Below, in pieces: positions 1-4,480 of a DNA stretch of 15,676 nucleotides (position 1 is the stretch's first letter; every line of letters begins with the position of its first letter). The notes beneath the pieces were generated by a model. That model was not told where the DNA came from. It worked only from the letters and a program-made list of their open reading frames with translations, and made no database searches. Source of the stretch: Candidatus Levyibacteriota bacterium (GTDB taxonomy: Bacteria > Patescibacteriota > Microgenomatia > Levybacterales > UBA12049). The position numbers and the translations under genes are program-made. The DNA is taken from positions 1 to 15,676 of the forward strand of contig JACOXV010000015.1 of the NCBI GenBank assembly GCA_016182225.1. Direction: 5' to 3'.

Positions 1-909
1 AAATTTTTGAAAGAGGGCGCTGAGGTCGCTGACGAAAATTTTCTTGGACTCGCTTCGCTGCAACAATTGCCGTCCCGCGAAAATTTTGCCAGCTCCCCGC
101 GCCTTCCAAGATTAAATAAAATAACAGAAGAAGGGGTGGAGTTTCAGTCGCATATTGATGGTTCGAGACACAAACTTACTCCTGAATCTTCTATTGAAAT
201 TCAGGAAAAGCTCGGGGCAGATTTAATTATTGCTTTTGATGATTTGGAATCGCCAACGTACAACTTTGAAGAAACTAAAAAGAGCCTGGAACTAACTAAT
301 CGATGGGAACTCCGTTCGAAAAAAGCACAAACTAGATCGGACCAATTATTGTACGGGGTGACCCACGGTGGGCAGTTCGAGGGCCTTCGAAAAGAATCAG
401 CAAAGTTCGTGGATAAACATTTTAATGCAATAGCTTTGGGTGGAGCACACAGAAATAAACAGAACTTATATGAAGTAGTAGACTGGACTGTTTCGAACGT
501 TGATGAAGGGAAAACTCGCCATCTACTCGGAGTTGGAGAAGTGGATGATATTTTTGAAATTGTGGAGAGGGGAATTGACACTTTTGACTGCGTAATTCCA
601 ACACGCTTGGGCAGAATGGGACATGTGTTTGCCTATCCTCCAGAAGGAAACGTAAAGAATAGATTTCGGTTTGATATAACAAAATCTAAATATGCTAAAG
701 ACCAAAGACCAATAGCCAAAGACTGTCAATGCTATGTTTGCAAATCCTTCACCCGTGCTTACATTAACCATTTATTCCGCTCGCGAGAACTCCTCGCTTA
801 CACTCTGGCCACCTACCACAACGTTTACTTTATAAATAATCTCACTCACCAAATCCGCGAAGCAATAATTGACCAAAAGTTCGCAGCCCTCAAAAAAGCC
901 TGGATTTAG
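1..909 (+). CDS. tgt: Queuine/preQ1 tRNA-guanine transglycosylase, 5' end cut by window
   Basis: Base-exchange enzyme that replaces guanine-34 in GUN-anticodon tRNAs with a 7-deazaguanine. The frame is open to base 1, so the start and the N-terminal DSGGFQ region lie outside the window. Visible family blocks are KITEEGVEFQSHIDGS, the nucleophile block FDCVIPTR, and the zinc site CQCYVC followed by a His in the INHLF segment. A block of about 29 residues (bases 16-103) between the upstream part and RLNKITEEG is encoded by a palindromic repeat and has no counterpart in family members I know. Substrate-pocket positions differ from the E. coli enzyme: a usual Gln in the GIIQG block is His here (GVTHGG), and GGLAVGE is replaced by GGAHRNK. 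The enzyme may be active with changed specificity, or decaying. The 3' end is duplicated twice downstream. Family assignment is firm; activity is not. Confidence 0.92.
   Translation, partial: KFLKEGAEVADENFLGLASLQQLPSRENFASSPRLPRLNKITEEGVEFQSHIDGSRHKLTPESSIEIQEKLGADLIIAFDDLESPTYNFEETKKSLELTNRWELRSKKAQTRSDQLLYGVTHGGQFEGLRKESAKFVDKHFNAIALGGAHRNKQNLYEVVDWTVSNVDEGKTRHLLGVGEVDDIFEIVERGIDTFDCVIPTRLGRMGHVFAYPPEGNVKNRFRFDITKSKYAKDQRPIAKDCQCYVCKSFTRAYINHLFRSRELLAYTLATYHNVYFINNLTHQIREAIIDQKFAALKKAWI
16..103. repeat. Hairpin element A, copy 1, in frame inside tgt
   Basis: This 88-bp imperfect palindrome starts GGCGC and ends GCGCC, with an AAAATTTT block in each arm. It is the same element as at 14041-14127 and 15185-15271, in the same orientation. 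Inner arm pairing here is GGAC (5' arm) with GTCC (3' arm), where the other copies have GAAAC with GTTTC. It is read through without a stop in the tgt frame. Confidence 0.9.
887..909 (+). repeat. tgt 3'-end repeat, copy 1 (in the functional gene)
   Basis: These are the last seven codons and stop of tgt (LKKAWI), and the first of three direct copies. The other two lie at 1324-1346 and 2040-2062. Together they delimit two gene cassettes. Confidence 0.8.
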
Positions 910-925
910 TGCTAGAATTAGCTCA

Positions 926-1123
926 ATGCCGGTTGTTTTTTCCGATCATGCCAAAGATCAGCTAAGAAGACGTAGAATTTCTAAGGAATTAGTTCTTGAG
1001 ACAATCCAAAAACCCAACGAAATAGACTCAAGTTTTAAGGAGAGGAAGTTGCGTAGGAGGATGATCGGTGGTAAGATATTGGAGATTGTAACTAAGACTG
1101 AGGGGAATAAAAATGAAAACTAA
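926..1123 (+). CDS. DUF4258 family small protein, possible toxin
   Basis: A 65-residue basic protein starting MPVVFSDHAKDQLRRR. The opening pattern 'F..HA..Q...R.I....V...I..P' is typical of DUF4258 proteins, which are often discussed as RelE-like toxins. The ATG at 926 is preferred because the domain begins right there, although the frame is open upstream into the tgt tail. It overlaps the next gene by 11 bases (start 1113, stop ending 1123), which means coupled translation and a two-gene unit. It is the first gene of the cassette inserted after tgt. No clear SD precedes it; a promoter may lie inside the end of tgt. The toxin role is an inference from the family and the pairing with DUF2283; it could equally be a conserved non-toxic accessory pair. 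Confidence 0.75.
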   Translation: MPVVFSDHAKDQLRRRRISKELVLETIQKPNEIDSSFKERKLRRRMIGGKILEIVTKTEGNKNEN

Positions 1124-1313
1124 ATACGACAAAAAAACAGATGCAGTTTATATTGAATTAGCAAAAGGAAAGTACGATTCAACTCGTAAAATTTCTGATG
1201 TTATTTTAGTAGATGAAGATAAAAAGGGAAGAGTCTTAGGGATTGAAATTTTAGATGCAACTGAAAATATCACAGCTTTTGATCCGCATAAGTTTTCAAC
1301 GAACACAGCATAA
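1113..1313 (+). CDS. DUF2283 family small protein, partner of the DUF4258 protein
   Basis: A 66-residue protein (MKTKYDKKTDAVYIEL...) with the family features D-x-x-x-D-A-x-Y-I and 'G.VLGIEILDA'. DUF2283 proteins commonly follow DUF4258 genes and have been proposed as the antitoxin side. An SD-like GAGGGG lies about 8 bases before the ATG, inside the preceding gene, and the 11-base overlap supports coupled translation. The second tgt-tail copy lies just after its stop codon. The family is clear; the antitoxin role is inferred. Confidence 0.8.
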   Translation: MKTKYDKKTDAVYIELAKGKYDSTRKISDVILVDEDKKGRVLGIEILDATENITAFDPHKFSTNTA

Positions 1314-1323
1314 GTTTTCCAAA

Positions 1324-1346
1324 CCCTCAAAAAAGCCTGGAGTTAA
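1324..1346 (+). repeat. Displaced tgt 3' end, copy 2
   Basis: Read in the tgt frame from base 1313, this segment gives VFQTLKKAWS and a stop, matching the tgt ending KFAALKKAWI. It is identical to copy 1 over the 17 bases from the second C of CCCTC to TGGA apart from flanks. It ends 4 bases before the -35 of the next cassette. Confidence 0.75.
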
Positions 1347-1350
1347 TTCC

Positions 1351-1388
1351 TTGACAACTTTGTACAATTCTCATACAATATTTGTATG
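1351..1388 (+). promoter_or_regulatory. Promoter and operator of the RHH/PIN toxin-antitoxin pair
   Basis: A consensus promoter: TTGACA at 1351-1356, 17-base spacer, TACAAT at 1374-1379. The predicted transcription start falls on the A of the ATG at 1386, so the mRNA would be leaderless. An inverted repeat CATACAA-TAT-TTGTATG (1372-1388) covers the -10 box, start point and start codon. This is the expected place for autorepression by the ribbon-helix-helix antitoxin. Confidence 0.8.
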
Positions 1389-1637
1389 AATACGCAGACT
1401 TTTAATATTTCTTTGCCCAAAGAATTAGTTAGTAAGATAGATAGGCAAGCAAAGCGTGAATACAAAAACCGAAGCGAGTTAATAAGGGATTTGCTGCAAA
1501 AATATTTAAGAGACAAGGAAGAATGGGACGACCTTTTAAATTATGGCAAGAAAGTTGGCAAAAAAATGGGTATAAAAAACGAAGAAGATGTAGATAGAAT
1601 TGTCCATGAATACAGGCATGGCAAAAAATATTCCTAA
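1386..1637 (+). CDS. Ribbon-helix-helix (CopG/MetJ-type) antitoxin
   Basis: An 83-residue protein. Residues 4-40 (FNISLPKELVSKIDRQA...NRSELIRDLL) fit a ribbon-helix-helix DNA-binding domain: a beta strand followed by two helices with the NRSELIR turn. The charged tail would bind the toxin. It is the first gene of a two-gene operon, and its 3' end overlaps the PIN gene by 20 bases. It probably binds the CATACAA/TTGTATG dyad over its own promoter and represses the operon. The start is fixed by the promoter, which leaves no room for an upstream start. Role assignment rests on the domain pair RHH + PIN. Confidence 0.85.
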   Translation: MNTQTFNISLPKELVSKIDRQAKREYKNRSELIRDLLQKYLRDKEEWDDLLNYGKKVGKKMGIKNEEDVDRIVHEYRHGKKYS

Positions 1638-2034
1638 AGCACTTCTTGATACAAATATTCTAATCTCCGCTCATATTTTTGGTGGAAAGCCTGAAGAAAC
1701 CTACAACCTTATATTAGAAAAGCGAATAATTCCGGTGATTTCACCAACCTTAATAGGGGAACTTACGGAAACACTCATTAAAAAATTCAACTTTGAGCTC
1801 AAAAGAATCAAGCAATTTGAAAGGATTATAAGGAAACATTTCATAATTGTATATCCAAATCAAACTCTTAATATATTAAATGATAAAGACGATAACAGGG
1901 TTTTAGAGGCGGCGATTGAAGGAAGATGTAATTACATTGTGACCGGAGATAAGGAGCTTCTTGAGCTTAAAAAATACAAAAATATAAAAATAGTTAACGC
2001 TAAAGATTTCTTAGATATTTTTTATGAAAAATAA
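1618..2034 (+). CDS. PIN-domain ribonuclease toxin (PIN_3/COG1569 type)
   Basis: A 138-residue putative RNase. Acidic active-site positions are visible: D11 in ALLDTNILISA, E48 in LIGELTE, D91/D92 in KDDNRVLEAA and D111 in VTGDKELL. This is the classic PIN arrangement, so the nuclease appears intact. The ATG at 1618 is chosen because it sits just before the first beta strand; ATG 1606 or TTG 1600 are possible. The start lies inside the antitoxin gene (20-base overlap), which suggests translational coupling. A third copy of the tgt 3' end follows a few bases after the stop. The target RNA cannot be read from sequence. Confidence 0.85.
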   Translation: MAKNIPKALLDTNILISAHIFGGKPEETYNLILEKRIIPVISPTLIGELTETLIKKFNFELKRIKQFERIIRKHFIIVYPNQTLNILNDKDDNRVLEAAIEGRCNYIVTGDKELLELKKYKNIKIVNAKDFLDIFYEK

Positions 2035-2039
2035 TTAAA

Positions 2040-2062
2040 TCCTCAAAAAATCCTGGATTTAG
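2040..2062 (+). repeat. Displaced tgt 3' end, copy 3
   Basis: In the frame of tgt this reads ILKKSWI and stop, one base changed (GCC to TCC) relative to copy 1 within the core. It closes the RHH/PIN cassette and precedes the promoter of the TrpR-like gene, so it may be the original tgt end. Confidence 0.75.
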
Positions 2063-2088
2063 TTTTAATAGGAACTAAAGATTGACTA

Positions 2089-2123
2089 TTGACATTCGTA
2101 TTCAATATCAGTATACTAGTACG
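2089..2123 (+). promoter_or_regulatory. Promoter of the TrpR-like gene with a trp-operator-like half site
   Basis: TTGACA at 2089-2094, 17-base spacer, TATACT at 2112-2117. The predicted start is at the ATG at 2124, so the mRNA is leaderless. The perfect 8-bp dyad TACTAGTA (2114-2121) overlaps the -10 box. The nine bases ACTAGTACG (2115-2123) match one half of the E. coli trp operator as I recall it. Autoregulation is likely but inferred. Confidence 0.7.
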
Positions 2124-2426
2124 ATGAAGTTGAGTATGTTGGGTTCTAATCGAGATAAGGCAATTCAGAATGAAGTTCAGAATAAAGAGTTGGATGAGTT
2201 TGTTATTACCCTTTTAAAGATGGACTCCAAAGATAAAATGAGAGATTTTCTTGAGGGAATTCTGACTCCCAAAGAGTTAATAGAACTTCCTAATCGTTTG
2301 GCTATTGTTAGAATGTTGAAACGCGGAATTTCTCAACATGATGTTGCAGGAAAATTAAGAGTTGGAGTAGCAACTGTTGGCAGAGGCTCTCGAGAATTAC
2401 AAAAAGGAAGATTTCAATATGTTTAA
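2124..2426 (+). CDS. TrpR/YerC/YecD-family transcriptional regulator
   Basis: A 100-residue DNA-binding protein. The C-terminal part LTPKELIELPNRLAIVRMLKRG followed by ISQHDVAGKLRVGVATVGRGSREL is the helix-turn-helix core shared by TrpR and YerC/YecD proteins; GVATVGRGSREL corresponds to TrpR GIATITRGSNSL. The ATG at 2124 is chosen over one at 2082 because a consensus promoter (2089-2117) lies between them. The ligand is unknown: YerC/YecD relatives do not all bind tryptophan, and the proximity of trpS (3448) is suggestive only. It lies directly after the tgt-tail cassettes and before a two-hairpin RNA. Confidence 0.85.
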   Translation: MKLSMLGSNRDKAIQNEVQNKELDEFVITLLKMDSKDKMRDFLEGILTPKELIELPNRLAIVRMLKRGISQHDVAGKLRVGVATVGRGSRELQKGRFQYV

Positions 2427-2455
2427 GTTTAAATCAGACAATATAGTAAATTGGC

Positions 2456-2485
2456 AAGACCTCTCTTTGTAAGGAGGTTAGTCTT
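2456..2485 (+). promoter_or_regulatory. Leader hairpin upstream of a terminator, possible attenuator
   Basis: ACCTC (2459-2463) pairs with GAGGT (2474-2478), and the outer AAG pairs with CTT. The GGAGG at 2473-2477 could instead pair with CCTCC (2526-2530) of the downstream terminator. This gives two mutually exclusive folds, the arrangement of an attenuator. No ligand class is recognised. Confidence 0.45.
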
Positions 2486-2523
2486 ATTGTTGTGTAATTA
2501 AATACAGAAATAATAAGATCAAT

Positions 2524-2547
2524 AGCCTCCTGAAAAGGAGGTTTTTT
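2524..2547 (+). terminator. Rho-independent terminator after the TrpR-like gene
   Basis: The stem is AGCCTCC / GGAGGTT around a TGAAAA loop, followed by a run of T (2542-2547). It ends the TrpR-like transcript, or regulates readthrough into the gene at 2615. Confidence 0.85.
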
Positions 2548-2558
2548 AGTTGGTTTGA

Positions 2559-2597
2559 CCCGCCTTCACAGTTTGATAACTGTTTCGGCGAGGCAAG
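2559..2597. repeat. GC-rich palindromic repeat (family B) before the GNAT-like gene
   Basis: CCCGCCTTC and TTTCGGCGAGGC form outer arms around an inner CAGTT-TGAT-AACTG hairpin. The same arms recur at about a dozen places in the window. The repeat directly abuts the strong SD sequence of the next gene. Confidence 0.65.
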
Positions 2598-2614
2598 GAA
2601 GGAGGTAAAAAATA

Positions 2615-3274
2615 ATGAGTGAATTAGAACATAGGTTTAAGTATGAAGATGCAGATGTGAGTTATACTCCAGACTTTGATTCTTTGCCAGATGATTTGAA
2701 ACAAAGATTAGAGCCGGAGTTAGCAGATGTCGCAGCAAGAGGATTTAGAAGAATGCCTACACCTGAGTTTAGGCAGGATGTAGCAAATCATATAAGAGGT
2801 GGGGATTTATACATAACTCAGCAAAACGGTGAAGCGTCTGGTTTTGCTATGCTTAAGAAGTTTCCATCGGAAGGAGTTATATACATTGCAGGTGTTGTAA
2901 AAAAACCAACAGCTCCGTCTGGTATTGTTGAAGCAGTAGTCAAACATCATTTAGATGAAACCGAGCTTGGTATTGTGACTGTAAGAACTCAAAATGATAG
3001 GGTATTAGAAATATTGACAAAAACTTGTGACAGCGTAGTAGCACTTGATAGAAAATCTACGCCAGAGGAGGTGGATTTACTTTTAAAATTAGGTTTAGTA
3101 AAAGCTGATTCTGACTTAGATGTGGATTATCTGATTCATAGAGGTTATTATGGTTTTCCCATGATTGCAGACGGAATCAGACGAAGAAGTGGAGATGTTC
3201 GAATCAGCGATTTTACAGAAAAGCTTAGATATTTTGACGGAGATGCTGCTTACGGAATTGGTTATAGGGGATAA
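2615..3274 (+). CDS. GNAT-like hypothetical protein
   Basis: A 219-residue soluble protein with no signal peptide or membrane segment. The middle part (about residues 65-140: GDLYITQQNGEASGFAML...GVIYIAGVVKK...VRTQNDRVLEIL) alternates beta strands and helices as in GNAT acetyltransferase cores, with a beta-bulge-like 'GFAMLKK' strand and an 'IAGVVKKPTAPSGI' region where the acetyl-CoA loop would be. The canonical Q/R-x-x-G-x-G/A loop is not clear, so catalysis is uncertain. It has the best SD in the window (AAGGAGGT, 2599-2606, 8 bases from ATG), in contrast to the leaderless genes around it. It lies downstream of a terminator and a palindromic repeat. The fold call is tentative. Confidence 0.55.
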   Translation: MSELEHRFKYEDADVSYTPDFDSLPDDLKQRLEPELADVAARGFRRMPTPEFRQDVANHIRGGDLYITQQNGEASGFAMLKKFPSEGVIYIAGVVKKPTAPSGIVEAVVKHHLDETELGIVTVRTQNDRVLEILTKTCDSVVALDRKSTPEEVDLLLKLGLVKADSDLDVDYLIHRGYYGFPMIADGIRRRSGDVRISDFTEKLRYFDGDAAYGIGYRG

Positions 3275-3295
3275 TTTAAAGAAATAGCTATTTTG

Positions 3296-3304
3296 TGAGA
3301 TAAT
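3296..3304 (+). promoter_or_regulatory. Extended -10 promoter at the old trpS start
   Basis: TG-A-GATAAT (3296-3304) is an extended -10 element. The predicted start at about 3311 is next to the ATG at 3312, so this promoter was leaderless for the displaced trpS start and now probably drives both that short frame and trpS. Confidence 0.55.
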
Positions 3305-3311
3305 AGCGTTT

Positions 3312-3455
3312 ATGGATACTAAAAAGAAAGTTTATTCCCCACTTCGCGCCTCCTTCTCCGACCTGCGCTCCGCCGAAAGCTTTGGCAAGGCGAGAGTGGC
3401 TACGAAGGCCGAGCAAGGCTTCGCGGGGCAAGCTGGGAGGATTTGTTATGAATAA
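3312..3455 (+). pseudogene. Displaced trpS 5' end fused to a palindromic repeat (47-codon upstream ORF)
   Basis: The frame begins MDTKKKVYS, matching MNKKRVYS at the start of the intact trpS downstream, then runs through GC-rich repeat sequence (LRSAESFGKARVAT...) and stops at 3453-3455. The stop overlaps the trpS start codon (ATGAATAA), so ribosomes finishing this frame could reinitiate on trpS. It is either an old start left by recombination or a retained leader peptide; the sequence alone does not decide. Confidence 0.6.
3339..3440. repeat. GC-rich palindromic repeat cluster (family B) before trpS
   Basis: About 100 bp with CACTTCGCGCC, CCGAAAGCTTTGGCAAGG and GGCTTCGCGGGGCAAG motifs, which can form several hairpins. 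It ends in GGGAGG (3435-3440), which serves as the SD of trpS 7 bases further on. GC content is far above that of the flanking genes. Confidence 0.7.
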
Positions 3456-4446
3456 AAAACGTGTATATTCAGGAATAAGAGCCACGGGTCGTCTCCATTT
3501 GGGGAATTATTTTGGTGCTGTAAAGGGAATGTTGGAACTTCAAGATCAGTATGACTGCGTTTTTAGCGTAGTTGATTTGCATGCCATTACTACTCCGTAT
3601 GATCCTAAAACCTTAAAACAAAACGTCCGCGATGTAGTCCTTGATTATCTGGCAGCGGGGTTAGATCCTGAAAGGTGTTTGATCGAGATTCAAAGTTTAG
3701 TCCCAGAACATACAGAATTAGCTTATCTTTTATCCACAATTTATCCGGTTTCGCGTCTTGAGGATTTACCTACATATAAAGACAAGAAAGCCCAATATCC
3801 AAAATATGTGAATATGGGGCTTTTGTTTTATCCGGTTTTAATGGCAGCGGATATTATGCTTTATAAAGCAGAGCTTGTTCCGGTAGGACGCGATCAGGAA
3901 CCTCATTTGGAAGTTACCCGGGAAATAGCCAGAAAGTTTAATGATATGTTCCCTTCGGCAGGCTCAGGGCAAGTTACTTTTCCGGAGCCCCAAAGATTTA
4001 AAACTCCGGCAGAATATGTTCCGTCTCTTACAGGAGAGGGGAAGATGGGAAAGTCCACAGAAGGAAGCTATATTAACCTAACTGACGATTTAAAAACAAT
4101 TAAAAAAAGGCTTGCAGCAGTTCCTACTGATAGCGGAGAATTGGGAGGAGATATTCCTGCGACTGGCGGCGTTGCAACCTTATTTACATTGCTTCAAATT
4201 TTAAACAAAGAAGATTTGTACAATAAATACGCGAAGGACTATAGAGACAAAAAAATCAGATATTCGGAGATGAAAGAGGAATTATCTAATGCAATTTATG
4301 AGGAGCTCCGGCCGCTTCAGCAAAAAAGAGCAGAAATTGAATCCTCTTTTGACCTGGACAATATGATTAAAAAACATACGGAGATCTGTAGACAAGTCGC
4401 ATCTCAAACCCTCAAGGAAGTAAAGCAGAAAATGGGACTAACATAG
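3448..4446 (+). CDS. trpS: Tryptophanyl-tRNA synthetase
   Basis: A 332-residue class I aminoacyl-tRNA synthetase that charges tRNA-Trp in the cytoplasm. Visible: the HIGH-type motif HLGN (17-20), the MAADI block with D135, which by homology binds the tryptophan indole, GRDQEPHLE (147-155), and the KMSKS-type motif KMGKS (199-203). Length is normal for the bacterial enzyme. The ATG at 3448 is chosen because MNKKRVYSGIRATGRLHLGN matches the family start and a GGGAGG SD precedes it; the frame is open further upstream only through repeat sequence. Residues 169-176 (PSAGSGQV) are encoded by a palindromic repeat (3951-3974) and extend a loop before FPEPQ. It is probably transcribed from the promoter near 3300. 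Confidence 0.95.
   Translation: MNKKRVYSGIRATGRLHLGNYFGAVKGMLELQDQYDCVFSVVDLHAITTPYDPKTLKQNVRDVVLDYLAAGLDPERCLIEIQSLVPEHTELAYLLSTIYPVSRLEDLPTYKDKKAQYPKYVNMGLLFYPVLMAADIMLYKAELVPVGRDQEPHLEVTREIARKFNDMFPSAGSGQVTFPEPQRFKTPAEYVPSLTGEGKMGKSTEGSYINLTDDLKTIKKRLAAVPTDSGELGGDIPATGGVATLFTLLQILNKEDLYNKYAKDYRDKKIRYSEMKEELSNAIYEELRPLQQKRAEIESSFDLDNMIKKHTEICRQVASQTLKEVKQKMGLT
3951..3974. repeat. Family B repeat read in frame inside trpS
   Basis: CCCTTCGGC...GCTCAGGG...AGT matches 20 of 24 positions of the repeat at 9009-9032 inside the glycosyltransferase gene, but is translated in a different frame there. It contributes PSAGSGQV to TrpS. Confidence 0.75.
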
Positions 4447-4463
4447 AATTTTAGCCTCAGCTG

Positions 4464-4472
4464 TGGTATACT
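4464..4472 (+). promoter_or_regulatory. Extended -10 promoter of ftsH
   Basis: TG-G-TATACT (4464-4472) has no good -35. The predicted start is at about 4479, 2 bases before the ATG, giving an essentially leaderless mRNA. Confidence 0.65.
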
Positions 4473-4480
4473 AATGCCCC

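Noticed and set aside
887..909. CTCAAAAAAGCCTGG repeats as transcription terminators
   Set aside because: No stem precedes the A-run or, on the other strand, the T-run; similarity to the tgt C-terminus explains them better.
3382..3447. trpS starting 22 codons upstream
   Set aside because: The extra residues are translated repeat; the family start and an SD point to 3448.
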